Assembly: GCA_022701275.1 (NCBI GenBank) | Contig: CP031740.1 | Coordinates: 1,747,001 to 1,811,000, forward strand | Origin: Microcoleus vaginatus PCC 9802 | GTDB taxonomy: Bacteria > Cyanobacteriota > Cyanobacteriia > Cyanobacteriales > Microcoleaceae | Direction: 5' to 3' | Length of the DNA stretch: 64,000 nucleotides | Part shown: positions 16,902-25,860 of the stretch, in pieces | How the letters are laid out: the number at the start of each line of letters is the position of its first letter | Numbering within the stretch: the first letter of the stretch is position 1 | Made by a program: the position numbers and the translations under genes | Notes under the pieces: generated by a model | The model's input: only the letters and a program-made list of their open reading frames with translations | The model's database searches: none | Told to the model about the DNA's origin: nothing

Positions 16902-17660
16902 ATGAAAGCCATTGTAGCATTCATTGAACCCAAAAAGCAAGAGTTTGCAAAATTGCCCTTGTTTGACTTTCTAGCCAATAAACATATTCACGCGAATCAA
17001 CGACTAATTTTTGCACCTGTACTCGCTCCTTTGGCTGTGGGATTGATCGATGTAAATAAATATGTGCTGCGAGAATCTTCTAGTAATAACAAAGTTCAGG
17101 AACTAATTAATAAATATACTTATAAAAAAAACTATTACTGGCACGACTATCTAGAATACCTAGAGGAACTGGGCTTAAACCAGTTAATGAGTTACGGCGA
17201 CTTCAGACTGCTTTGGGGTGAAGAAACTAAAAAAACTCGATCGCTTTGTTCAGTGATCGAACGCTACGCTTGGAAAGCCTCTCCCATTCAGAAACTGGTG
17301 TTAGTGGAAGCCCTCGAAGGAACCGCCCAAGTTTTTTTTGAAGCGGCGCTAGCAGTGGTAAAAGAATTACAGCCAATTACCCAAAAAGAATCTGTTGATT
17401 TTGGAGGAGGTTATGGGGGTTTAGAAAATTATCACCTTTTAAACACGCCAGAGATGTTGCAACTTTTAGCAGAGATCAAACTTACTAATGCGGAATGCCA
17501 AGCAGCTTTAGAATTAGCACAAAATGTATTTGAACTGTTTACAGAAGCGATGAACGAGCTGTTCCGACACAGCCAAAGAAATTCTTGCAAGACTGTGCTG
17601 CAAATATCCTCAATTTCTGCCTTCGCTCATTGCGCGATCGACTGTCTCGATATTTGTTAG
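16902..17660 (+). CDS. Hypothetical helical protein, possibly haem-oxygenase-like
   Basis: 252 residues, no signal peptide. The pattern suggests a helical bundle of the haem-oxygenase/PqqC-like superfamily: an N-terminal helix with LANKHIHANQRL, a long helix NYYWHDYLEYLEELGLN near 83-99, VEALEGTAQVFFEAA near 140-154 and ENYHLLN near 178. His and Glu residues are spaced as in non-haem iron members, but the motifs are not decisive. Function unknown. The stop codon lies one base from the end of the convergent proB gene. No clear SD precedes the ATG. Confidence 0.6.
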   Translation: MKAIVAFIEPKKQEFAKLPLFDFLANKHIHANQRLIFAPVLAPLAVGLIDVNKYVLRESSSNNKVQELINKYTYKKNYYWHDYLEYLEELGLNQLMSYGDFRLLWGEETKKTRSLCSVIERYAWKASPIQKLVLVEALEGTAQVFFEAALAVVKELQPITQKESVDFGGGYGGLENYHLLNTPEMLQLLAEIKLTNAECQAALELAQNVFELFTEAMNELFRHSQRNSCKTVLQISSISAFAHCAIDCLDIC

Positions 17661-17661
17661 T

Positions 17662-18771
17662 TTAAACAATCACTAAATTATCTCGGTGTACCGCCGTTTC
17701 TACGCCTGCATAGCCTAAAATCTCAGCAATTTTCTCGGACTTGCAGCCCTGGATTTGTCTCAATTCTAAACTGCTATAATTCACAAGTCCTCTAGCAATT
17801 TGCTTGCCGGCTGCGTCGCACAACTGCACGGAATCATCAGCTTGAAATTCTCCTTCTACTTGAGCAATACCCGCAGCTAAAAGCGATTTTCCGCCGTGGG
17901 AAATTGCCTTGACAGCACCCGCATCTAAATATAGTTTTCCTGCCGGAATTAGGACGTTAGCTATCCAGTGTTTGCGAGCGTTTACAGGGCGCGGTTGAGG
18001 CTCAAATTGAGTACCGATCGACTCTCCGTTAAGTATTTTCTCGATATTACCAGGAAAGCAGCCGTCAGTGATGACAGTCCGCACTCCCGATGCCGTTGCT
18101 ATTCTGGCTGCTTCAATTTTTGTCACCATTCCGCCGGTTCCCCAGCCGCTGCGGGAATCTCCTGTTTGCACCTGAAATTCTGTGAGCTGTGCCATACTTT
18201 GGACTAGGGTGATCGGCTGCGCGTCGGGATTGCTGCGCGGATCGGCGGAATACAGCCGATCGACATCTGTGAGCACAAACAACCAATCTGCTTCTACCAA
18301 ACTCGCTACTAGCGCCGAAAGCGTGTCGTTATCGCCAAATTTGAGCTCGTCTACCGCTACTGTATCGTTTTCATTGACGATCGGAATCACGCCCAACCTG
18401 AGCAGTTGCTGAAAAGTATTGCAAGCGTTAACATAACCGTTACGCTGCACTAAATCGCCCCTGGTGAGCAATACTTGAGCGATCGGCTGTTGCAGAGTAG
18501 TAAACAAGTCATCGTACACCCGCATCAGCCGCCCTTGGCCCACAGCCGCCACAGCCTGTTTTAAAGCAATGTTTCGCGGGCGTTCCGTCAAACCCAAGCG
18601 CGCGCAGCCCACCCCAACCGCACCCGAAGAAACCAAAACTACTCGATGGCCTTGCTGCCGCAAATTAGCTAAAATTTCGACCAATGCAGCAATAGTTGAA
18701 AGAGCTAAGTTTCCCGTAGTCGAGCGAGTCAGCGTCGAAGTTCCTATTTTAACAACAATAGTTTGAGTCAT
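17662..18771 (-). CDS. proB: Glutamate 5-kinase
   Basis: 369 residues: an amino-acid-kinase domain ([11 protein letters not shown] at the N-terminus, [38 protein letters not shown]) and a C-terminal PUA domain from about residue 280. It phosphorylates glutamate as the first step of proline synthesis and is usually feedback-inhibited by proline. It is the last gene of the minus-strand string with yqeG 10 bp upstream, so the two are probably cotranscribed. Confidence 0.97.
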   Translation of the reverse strand: MTQTIVVKIGTSTLTRSTTGNLALSTIAALVEILANLRQQGHRVVLVSSGAVGVGCARLGLTERPRNIALKQAVAAVGQGRLMRVYDDLFTTLQQPIAQVLLTRGDLVQRNGYVNACNTFQQLLRLGVIPIVNENDTVAVDELKFGDNDTLSALVASLVEADWLFVLTDVDRLYSADPRSNPDAQPITLVQSMAQLTEFQVQTGDSRSGWGTGGMVTKIEAARIATASGVRTVITDGCFPGNIEKILNGESIGTQFEPQPRPVNARKHWIANVLIPAGKLYLDAGAVKAISHGGKSLLAAGIAQVEGEFQADDSVQLCDAAGKQIARGLVNYSSLELRQIQGCKSEKIAEILGYAGVETAVHRDNLVIV

Positions 18772-18781
18772 TTAAATCTTT

Positions 18782-19303
18782 CTAATTTCTGCTATCAAGA
18801 GAAGCCCCCAAAGCTTGAGAAACCCAAACTTCAAAAGAGCGCACCGGATACTTGCGAAGCGCATAGCCAGCATCAACCATGGGTTCCACTAAAATAGTAA
18901 ACATACCCAAACGATTGCCTGCCAAAACATCAGTAAAAAGTCGATCGCCCACCATCGCCACCTGTTCCACCGGCAAATTCATCGCATTAATAGCCTTTCG
19001 CAACTTGCGACGCGACGGCTTAGCCGCACCCGTGATGTAAGGTAGATTCAAAGACTCAGCAATCCGACCGATCCGAGTCTGGCTTAAATTATTACTCGCC
19101 AACCACAGCGATACCACCGGTTTAATTTCTTCCACCCACAGGGTGAGTTCAGGAGAAGCATTCATTGCAGTGATGGGAACGAGAGTTTCGTCCACATCCA
19201 AAACTAATCCTTTAATATTATATTTCTGAAGAATATCAGCCGTTAACTTCATGACTGAATCGCCGAGAACTAAGTCAGGCTGTAGTATTTTACCCCAAGT
19301 CAT
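18782..19303 (-). CDS. YqeG family HAD IIIA-type phosphatase
   Basis: 173 residues. HAD motifs: LVLDVDETLVP (35-45, nucleophile Asp), the Ser/Asn segment WLASNNLSQ and VAMVGDRLFTDVLAGN (the motif IV acidic residues). No large cap domain, so it can act on bulky phosphorylated substrates. In plants and cyanobacteria members include phosphatidylglycerol-phosphate phosphatases, and in firmicutes YqeG-type proteins; the exact substrate here is not certain. The ATG lies three bases from a heptamer array on the upstream side, with no SD. Confidence 0.9.
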   Translation of the reverse strand: MTWGKILQPDLVLGDSVMKLTADILQKYNIKGLVLDVDETLVPITAMNASPELTLWVEEIKPVVSLWLASNNLSQTRIGRIAESLNLPYITGAAKPSRRKLRKAINAMNLPVEQVAMVGDRLFTDVLAGNRLGMFTILVEPMVDAGYALRKYPVRSFEVWVSQALGASLDSRN

Positions 19304-19306
19304 AAT

Positions 19307-19331
19307 GATTTTAGATTTTAGGTTTTAGATT
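19307..19331. repeat. Heptamer tandem repeat (GATTTTA)~3.6
   Basis: GATTTTA twice, a variant GGTTTTA, then GATT. The array ends three bases from the yqeG start codon on the minus strand. Confidence 0.9.
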
Positions 19332-19445
19332 GAGAAATAAGAAATTGGAAGTTAAAGATTAAAAAAGTAAAAAATCAAAAGTGAATAATTATTGCTTTTG
19401 CTTTGTGACTTTTGACTTTTTACTTTTGTATTAGTCATTGCCTAT

Positions 19446-20570
19446 CTATTGAGTCGATCGCAACTGCTGGTCAACTTTAGCAATCGCAGCATCGTGTTCC
19501 GCCTGCGTGCGGCTAAAAATGTGAGTGCCGTCGTATCGAGCCATAAAGTACAGGTATTCTGTCTTTTCCGGAGTCAGAGTAGCTTCCAGACTTGCTATTC
19601 CCGGAGATGCGATCGGAGTTGGTGGCAGCCCTACATTGATATAAGTATTGTAAGGAGAAGGCGTTTCCACCTGCTTGAAAGTCAAAGGCTTTTCCTTCGT
19701 TTGCCTAATGCCGAGGGCGTATTCAACCGTCGGGTCAGAACCCAAGGCCATACCCTTATTCAGACGGTTGTTGAATACCCCAGAAATACGATTGCGCTCG
19801 CCCGCAACCACCGCCTCTTTTTCGACAATACTCGCCAGCGTCACCCACTCTTTCAAATCCAGCTTAGTTTTCTTCTGATTCTTTTGATATATCGGCAAAG
19901 CCAACTCCTCGAAGCGACCGAGCATTTGCTTAATGACAGCTTCCGGGCTAATTGCATCGCCGTCTAGCTGATAAGTATCCGGGTACAAAAACCCTTCCAA
20001 GTGAGGCAGGCCACTCGGTAACCAAGGGTACTGAGCGTAGGGAACTTGACTCGCCACCGCCATAAAATCCTTAGCCGGGAAAAAACCTTGCGCTTCAAAA
20101 TAAGCGCTCATTTGTTGCAGCGACCACCCTTCTGGAATCGTGAAACTCTGCTGTACGACTTCGCCCTTCCAAATTTTGTCAGCAATTGCACTCAGAGGCT
20201 GAGTCGGCGACAGTCGGTAAGTTCCTGCTTGAAAACCTCCCTCGCGGTTTTGCAGAGTCAGCCAGCGGGTCCACATATTCCATGCCGAGCTCGATCGAAT
20301 CAACCCCGCTGCCTCTAAATCCCGACCGATTTTTTGACTGGGAGTACCCTCCGGGATTTGGATCGAAACAGCAGCATCTTCTGCCGGATTCCCCAATGAG
20401 GATGTGATTTTAGGCGGCGCCGAAGCCCAGCTCCACCAAGCCCAGCCTTGCCAAGCACAAACTCCCCAGATTGCCGGTAGCAACGCCAGATAAAACAACC
20501 ATTTAGAGACTTGCGGATTACCTTTTCGGCTCTCGCGCGCGCTGCCTTTTGTCATTTGTTCTTTACTCAT
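19446..20570 (-). CDS. mltG: Endolytic transglycosylase MltG (YceG-like)
   Basis: 374 residues: a cytoplasmic basic tail, one membrane anchor (WLFYLALLPAIWGVCAWQGWA, about 24-44) and a periplasmic YceG domain. Key segments: IPEGTPSQKIGRDLEAAGLI, LEGFLYPDTYQL and ASIVEKEAVVAGERNRISG, which holds the catalytic Glu. Family role: cuts nascent glycan strands and helps set peptidoglycan chain length. Its substrate strands would be produced by class A enzymes such as the PBP at 1208-3814. The conserved cyanobacterial neighbourhood ruvX-DUF3727-mltG-yqeG-proB supports the call. Confidence 0.95.
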   Translation of the reverse strand: MSKEQMTKGSARESRKGNPQVSKWLFYLALLPAIWGVCAWQGWAWWSWASAPPKITSSLGNPAEDAAVSIQIPEGTPSQKIGRDLEAAGLIRSSSAWNMWTRWLTLQNREGGFQAGTYRLSPTQPLSAIADKIWKGEVVQQSFTIPEGWSLQQMSAYFEAQGFFPAKDFMAVASQVPYAQYPWLPSGLPHLEGFLYPDTYQLDGDAISPEAVIKQMLGRFEELALPIYQKNQKKTKLDLKEWVTLASIVEKEAVVAGERNRISGVFNNRLNKGMALGSDPTVEYALGIRQTKEKPLTFKQVETPSPYNTYINVGLPPTPIASPGIASLEATLTPEKTEYLYFMARYDGTHIFSRTQAEHDAAIAKVDQQLRSTQ

Positions 20571-20817
20571 AGTCCGTTGTCCTGGATAAGCGGGGGTTAA
20601 CTAGCGACTAATGACTGATGACCTGCGATTGATGACCGAAAAGTTAGGAATACAAGCCCTTTAAAAGACCCTATTCACGCGGCCCAATTCAAACGCCCGA
20701 TCGCGAAGGCAGAAGCGGCCATCTCGAAAAAGTTCGATCGGGCGAGCAGTTTACTTTTTTATAAAATAGTAAAAAATTCTGCTTTTTGCCATCAGACCTT
20801 GTGTCTGCAATTAATCT

Positions 20818-21420
20818 CTAATCAAGATCGTCAAAGAACTGGTCTTCCAGCATAGGTAACATCGGTTCCAGCCTTTGGAACTCTTCTTCCGAAAGCAATT
20901 CTGGCTTGCCGTCGTCATCCATTCTAGCCAAGATAAAGAACGGGTCTAGAGGCGTATAAATGGCATATTCCTGTTCTTCGTGGTAGAAACTGGTCAGCCA
21001 CATCAGCTCCTCGAACTCGGACTCCTCATCTGGATCGACATCCGATGTCATATCCTCTTCGGGAAATTCCGGCAATTCGCCCACCACAGTCAGCGTCACC
21101 GCCGTGCGTCGGAGCGTCAAGTTCTGCTCTTGCAGCACAACTTTAGCTGTATCAAAAATTTTGTCAATTTCGGCTTCGTCTTCTACAGGAATTGCTGCTT
21201 CGTCGTTATCGTCTCCCTGCCAAGTAAAAATTTCTACGGGCGAGTCAATCGGAAGCAGCAAAGCGTATTCTTGACCTTCTAGATTCATAGAATATTCTAT
21301 GTTGCAAGCCAGCGATCGCCCAACTTCATCCGTCAGGGTGACGGACTCTTCGTTGGAATTGCCATTCTCTTTTTTGCGGTATGGGGATGAGGACATCGCG
21401 TGTATCTTATTTTCCGTCAA
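20818..21420 (-). CDS. DUF3727/DUF1292-type acidic protein
   Basis: 200 residues, very acidic, soluble. It reads as two related halves: VTLTDEVGRSLACNIEYSM-GQEYALLLPIDSPVEIFTW and a later HEEQEYAIYTPLDPFFILARM, both of the DUF1292/DUF3727 small-barrel type. Cyanobacterial and chloroplast DUF3727 proteins have been associated with YlmG/PSII-related work, but the role is not settled. It lies between ruvX and mltG in the conserved string. It ends FFDDLD, as in family members. Confidence 0.85.
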   Translation of the reverse strand: MTENKIHAMSSSPYRKKENGNSNEESVTLTDEVGRSLACNIEYSMNLEGQEYALLLPIDSPVEIFTWQGDDNDEAAIPVEDEAEIDKIFDTAKVVLQEQNLTLRRTAVTLTVVGELPEFPEEDMTSDVDPDEESEFEELMWLTSFYHEEQEYAIYTPLDPFFILARMDDDGKPELLSEEEFQRLEPMLPMLEDQFFDDLD

Positions 21421-21725
21421 TAATTCAGTAACGTTTGCTTGACAATGGGGAATTTTCGTGGCGATATTCTGGCTAAGTGGGCGATCACCAGTCCACCAGC
21501 TTAAACCGCGAGACTCGCGGCCTTTTCCACAGGCGAGGAGTGCAGCGTTTAAATCTCAGTCGAGTCAGCAAGCGACACTGAGGACAAATCACGATTTTGT
21601 GCTTCTTCAGTACCGAGGTACAGCAGAATTTTCTCCAGTTTGTCAAGGGTTACAGGTGTGCGTAGCAAACTTGCACAACCAGGATATCATGCCTTTGTTA
21701 CCAGCTATCAAGGATTAGGAATTGC
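21421..21725. other. 305-bp intergenic region
   Basis: No gene recognised between ruvX and the DUF3727 gene on the same strand. A small hairpin ccgcgagactcgcgg lies at about 21507-21521. Nothing else stands out. Confidence 0.4.
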
Positions 21726-22172
21726 TCAGATCTTTTGCCTCCGCTCGTCCAACCACTGCTGCAAAATCAGGGCGGCTGCTTTGCGATCGATCGAACCCTT
21801 ATTTTGGGACAGCGAAATCCCTGCTGCTTTCATCAATTCCTCTGCCTCAACCGAAGTCAGGCGCTCGTCCACGTATTCTAGGGGGAGCTCTAAGGCTGTG
21901 GCGATGCGAGTAGCATATTTCTGCACTTGTCGGGCTTGAGTGCCTAATTCCCGGCTCAGAGAGTAGGGCAAGCCTGCAACCAAAATTTGAACTCTCCGCT
22001 CTCGCACGAGCTCTCGGAGATAAGCTACGTCTCGCTCGAATGACGATCGTACCAGTGTTGTAATGCCCGTAGCTATTAAACCAGTGCCGTCACACCCGGC
22101 GATGCCGACTCGTTTGAGGCCGATATCTAATCCCAGAGCTGAAATCCATAATTTATCGTTGGACATTATCAA
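21726..22172 (-). CDS. ruvX: Putative pre-16S rRNA nuclease / Holliday-junction-resolvase-like RuvX (YqgF)
   Basis: 148 residues, RNase H-like fold. The conserved acidic residues are in ALGLDIGLKRVGIAG (near 12), the central GLPYSLSRELG, VDERLTSVEAEELM near 101 and the C-terminal DRKAAALILQQWL. Family role: 5'-end maturation of 16S rRNA (YqgF); earlier named as a Holliday junction resolvase. The ATG follows a heptamer array by eight bases with no SD. Confidence 0.93.
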   Translation of the reverse strand: MIMSNDKLWISALGLDIGLKRVGIAGCDGTGLIATGITTLVRSSFERDVAYLRELVRERRVQILVAGLPYSLSRELGTQARQVQKYATRIATALELPLEYVDERLTSVEAEELMKAAGISLSQNKGSIDRKAAALILQQWLDERRQKI

Positions 22173-22180
22173 TCAATCAA

Positions 22181-22210
22181 TTTTAGATTTTAGATTTTAG
22201 ATTTTAGATT
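22181..22210. repeat. Heptamer tandem repeat (TTTTAGA)4.3
   Basis: Four perfect copies of TTTTAGA plus two bases, eight bases upstream of the ruvX start codon. Confidence 0.95.
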
Positions 22211-22232
22211 TACTGTTTTTTTGCGGAAATAA

Positions 22233-22326
22233 TCTTCTTTAACGAACCGCTTCGAGGTGCGTTAGCCAAGCGGCGCGTTAGCGCTCTTGTTGCGAAGGAA
22301 GAAGAGAAGAAAGCAAGAAGAAGATA
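22233..22326. repeat. Composite intergenic repeat
   Basis: A gaaccgc...gaaggaagaagag unit like the one at 41567-41615, apparently interrupted by about 45 bp containing gcgttagccaagcggcgcg. This suggests one small repeat nested in another. Confidence 0.4.
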
Positions 22327-22455
22327 GGTAATCTTAAGTTGATATTAATCAAAAGCAGAAGGGAGATTTGGGGATTATGACAGAAAAAAGTAATTTATTG
22401 GATGATTAATTTTATTTTTTTCTGCCTTATACCTTTTACCTTCTGCTTTCACTTA

Positions 22456-23787
22456 TTAAGAATTGAGTTCTCCGGGCCAGCGACCGTCAAGAGGCAACTC
22501 TGGCAGATTTAAAGGCAAAATGCTGCTGCCATCAGTTGCTGCTGATTCGGAATTTTGGCCGCCCAAGGGGTTAACTTGATTCGTTTGGCTGTTTCCTGAG
22601 TCAGCCAAGAGCGGTTTAATCTCGGAGGATGCGGGCCCTGCTGCTGCTTCCCCAGCCATCGGGCCGAGCCAGGACATCCTGCCGGGTACGGGTTTGCGAG
22701 TTGGCTGGAAGCTTTGCAGCATTTCTGATAGCTGCAGTCCTTCGAGAGAGACCAACTTGGACTCGCGCAATTTGTGCCACACCGAGCGAGACATCAGCAA
22801 ACTGTGTTCCACGCGCACTGCTCCAAATTGCTCTAAATAAGCTTCCCGTTCCGGCTGATAGTCAGCGGAAGCCAGTTGCAGGCTTTGAACTGGGAAATCT
22901 TGAACGAGGCGCGCCATCTGGGACAGCAGTTCTGGGTAAAGCCAAGTGTAGGCCGGGTGTACAGTCAACTGGGCGACGTGCGGTTGCTGGCCGTTGCGGG
23001 ATAGCTGCACCTGAAAATAGCCGATCGCGGCTTTGCGCTGCGGTTCAAACACGTAGCCGCTAACTACTTCTGTTTTGCCCAGCCACTGTCTGACACCTTC
23101 GACTAAAGCGCCGAAAAAACTGGTTTTGAAATCTTGAATGTGGCGATCGAATACTTGGCGCACCAGCGGCGGCATAGACGCGGTATCCAGTTGGTAGAGC
23201 AACTGAGCGTCGGCGTTGCTGACCGGCAGCAGGTTGGGCAAATCTGGCGTCGAGTTGGCCATTTCTTGAAGGCGTTCTGGGGCGATCGTCCAGTAAGTCA
23301 TCTGCGCCAAAGGCTGAAACCCGTTTTGCCGATACAAAGCCAAGGAAGTTGTGTCGCCGACGTTCACTTCCAACAGCCACGTCCGCGCCTCCCAGACTGC
23401 CTCAAAGCAGTACCGCAGCAGCATAGAACCAATTCCTTTGCTGCGGGCTTCCGGGTCTACTCCTATGCGATCGATCCGCCAAGTGCTGCGGGTGCGGTTG
23501 AAGGGAGAAATCTGAATTATGCCCTTCACGCTCCCCTCTTCTTCGGCAACGTGGGCCCGGAACAGGGACTGACAAGGGTTGGGAAACAAGCTAAAAATCT
23601 TTAGCACTCCGTACCAGCGGCGAATCTGCTGCAACTTTCTACCCAGTACCACGTCGCAGCTTGCGCCCTTGCGATTTTCTGGCTCGTCGGCTGTTTCCGC
23701 GCACAGTTGTTCCATCACCTCGATGTCGCGATACTGAAACGGGCGAATCACAACCGGGTTTTGGTTTTGGGAGGGAAATGAAGTCAT
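22456..23787 (-). CDS. GNAT family N-acetyltransferase
   Basis: 443 residues. The N-terminal half (about 10-170) is a GNAT domain with the acetyl-CoA loop RIGVDPEARSKGIGSMLLRYC near 126-146 and LEVNVGDTTSLALYRQNGF. The C-terminal half has a second, weaker GNAT-like region (PHVAQLTVHPAYTWLYPELLSQM) and a Pro/Ser-rich tail from about 360 that is probably disordered. The substrate is unknown. It is found beside ruvX in several cyanobacteria, so the location fits the string on the minus strand, 283 bp upstream. Confidence 0.88.
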   Translation of the reverse strand: MTSFPSQNQNPVVIRPFQYRDIEVMEQLCAETADEPENRKGASCDVVLGRKLQQIRRWYGVLKIFSLFPNPCQSLFRAHVAEEEGSVKGIIQISPFNRTRSTWRIDRIGVDPEARSKGIGSMLLRYCFEAVWEARTWLLEVNVGDTTSLALYRQNGFQPLAQMTYWTIAPERLQEMANSTPDLPNLLPVSNADAQLLYQLDTASMPPLVRQVFDRHIQDFKTSFFGALVEGVRQWLGKTEVVSGYVFEPQRKAAIGYFQVQLSRNGQQPHVAQLTVHPAYTWLYPELLSQMARLVQDFPVQSLQLASADYQPEREAYLEQFGAVRVEHSLLMSRSVWHKLRESKLVSLEGLQLSEMLQSFQPTRKPVPGRMSWLGPMAGEAAAGPASSEIKPLLADSGNSQTNQVNPLGGQNSESAATDGSSILPLNLPELPLDGRWPGELNS

Positions 23788-23978
23788 AGCATAAAAGTGG
23801 AGAATGGAAATTTAAAAATAAAAATTCAGAAAGGGGAAGAGCTAGATAAGTTTTGAGTTGTGAATAGGTAAATTTTGATTTCAAAACTTATAACTTTTGA
23901 TTCTTCTCCCTTTCTTGATCGATCGAAAATTAAAAATTTCAAATCATCTTTTGGAATTTTTAATTTTCTGTTTTCAAC

Positions 23979-25175
23979 TCAAGATTTTTGTGGCAGAGGT
24001 CGAATTACAACGACCGGTGTTCGCTCGTCACCATTCCCGGCAGGGTTGCTTCGCAAAGCTTGCTCTAAGAATGTTACCGATAAATCGGAGGTCGCTGCTA
24101 ATATCTTAACTGCTTTCAAGTCATTAGCGTCTACGATCGCCGCCGCAAGTCCGGTTTCTCGTTGAATTTCTTCTACAACTTGCTGGGGATTGTCTGGGCC
24201 GAGGACAATAAATTGGTCAAAGGGAGGCAAAGTCCCGGTAACGTCGTCGATCAGCCTGGCTTGTTCCCCTGCTAGTTGGTAAAAGACTCCCGGTTTACCA
24301 AATATTTTAGCCACAGCGCCGATCGCAAATGCTGCTACTACGCGCCAAGGACCTACTACATCAACCAACGTCTGCATCCCGCAAGCCGTGGCCAAACTCG
24401 ACGTGGGCAAGAAAAACAAGCACACTCGCTTTGCCGCCCATCCTGGTTTGACTTCGCTGGGATGGCGGTAGCGTCCCTGCATCAAAGCTAGGGGAGTTTC
24501 TGCCAAGGCGACAATATCGCCTTTCTGGGCGCGCGGCAGCACGTACCGCTTGACTATTTCGACGGGATTGTCCAATTCGGCCAGTATGTGAGTGCGAATC
24601 GGCAAGACTTCTGCAACTCCGACATTTCTGGCGATGGGTACGGTGTCCGAGTTGGGGAATTGCAGCGGGACTACTACGTTACGGACTTTGGGGATGCGCC
24701 CGCCTGGGCCGTAGGTGACGAAGTGTACTTGCACCCAAGCTGATTGCAATTTGGTTAAATCTTGCCCTTGAATGTCTACAGAGACTTTAATTTTCGTGTT
24801 TTTTTGGGCTTTAACAATATACCCGAACCAGTAATCGTCTGCTCTGGCTGCTGCCTCTTTGTGGCAAGGAATCACCTTTGTCTGGGAAGTAACGCCATCC
24901 AAACTTCCGTCAGACAGCAGTTTCACCTGTGCCCGCACTTCCGGCAACATAATCTCAAACCGCTGTGTCAGGTTGCGGAACTCCATTTCCCCGACTAAAA
25001 GATAGCGGTTGGGTTCGGAGATGGCTAAGTGCCATTCTCCGGCTGTTAGTTCTAGTTTATTTGGACTTCCAGTCCGGCGATAGTTCAACTCTAGGCCTAA
25101 CCCGCCCAATGCTAGCAGCGAACCTGCTGCTGCGACTCCTGTTGCTAAAGTCTCGATCACTCTAATTACCGCCAA
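23979..25175 (-). CDS. CofE-like (F420-0:gamma-glutamyl ligase-related) protein
   Basis: 398 residues. An N-terminal membrane helix (11-28, GVAAAGSLLALGGLGLEL) is followed by a beta-rich region (30-195), then a CofE-like domain from about 200: VLPRAQKGDIVALAETPLALMQGRY and LIDDVTGTLPPFDQFIVLGPDNP. Cyanobacteria mostly lack a full F420 pathway, so the ligase activity is doubtful and the domain may act on another gamma-glutamyl substrate (inference). Start TTG at 25173-25175 gives MAVIRVIETLATG; a GTG five codons in is a close alternative. The neighbours do not indicate a pathway. Confidence 0.7.
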   Translation of the reverse strand: MAVIRVIETLATGVAAAGSLLALGGLGLELNYRRTGSPNKLELTAGEWHLAISEPNRYLLVGEMEFRNLTQRFEIMLPEVRAQVKLLSDGSLDGVTSQTKVIPCHKEAAARADDYWFGYIVKAQKNTKIKVSVDIQGQDLTKLQSAWVQVHFVTYGPGGRIPKVRNVVVPLQFPNSDTVPIARNVGVAEVLPIRTHILAELDNPVEIVKRYVLPRAQKGDIVALAETPLALMQGRYRHPSEVKPGWAAKRVCLFFLPTSSLATACGMQTLVDVVGPWRVVAAFAIGAVAKIFGKPGVFYQLAGEQARLIDDVTGTLPPFDQFIVLGPDNPQQVVEEIQRETGLAAAIVDANDLKAVKILAATSDLSVTFLEQALRSNPAGNGDERTPVVVIRPLPQKS

Positions 25176-25860
25176 TAATAATTTCTGTTTACTTTAGTCG
25201 ATCTCTGTCACTTCGATCGACGATCCGGTAGTAATTGAAGTTTTGGGGGTTGTTGGGGGCGATCGAACTTATGCCCAATTACACGTAAGTGCGATCGCCT
25301 CTGGTGGCGGCAGCGGTCAATTTGCTGTTCAAAGAGATCTCCTGGTGAGTTAGATCACTCCCAAATCTGGCGTGGCTTAATCAGGGTATGAAAAAAATCA
25401 GTTGAAAATCCCGAATCTTTGTGGATAGTGGTTTCTCTGACTTGCATATTTAGCCTTTCCTACCGTAAATCAGCAACGCCTACAAAACAAATCACTTAAT
25501 TCAATTATTTAATAGTTATTTTTTTAAAGACATATAATAATTTATTTTTTTTTAACGTTAATTTATAAGCTGGCACTCCACATTTTTTTAGAATATTTAT
25601 TAATAATCATTTAATCTGTAAATAACTCTGTATACATGAGTTATTTTTGGATCGCTAAGCTAAGACTGTTCCAGATGTCCGATCGCGCGCCTCCAGCTTC
25701 TTCAATGTCGAATGAACAGCGAGCCGCTAGCGCCGTAGTGGTCAGTACCTTTGAGAATCTACTTCTTAAGTAACAGTCAAAATCTAGTTCTTAGGCAGTA
25801 CATTTTCTGAGAAGTATATAGTTAGCCTAGTAAGTGTAGCAGTAATACTCAAGGATATCT
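25176..25860. other. 685-bp intergenic region with possible gene remnant
   Basis: The first part contains an uninterrupted start-less frame from about 25202 to 25354 (plus strand) that reads DDPVVIEVLGVVGGDRTYAQ and ends RDLLVS before a TAG. It may be the tail of a lost gene or chance. The remainder is AT-rich. The sequence before 25861 contains AAGGA, an SD for the next gene. Confidence 0.4.
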
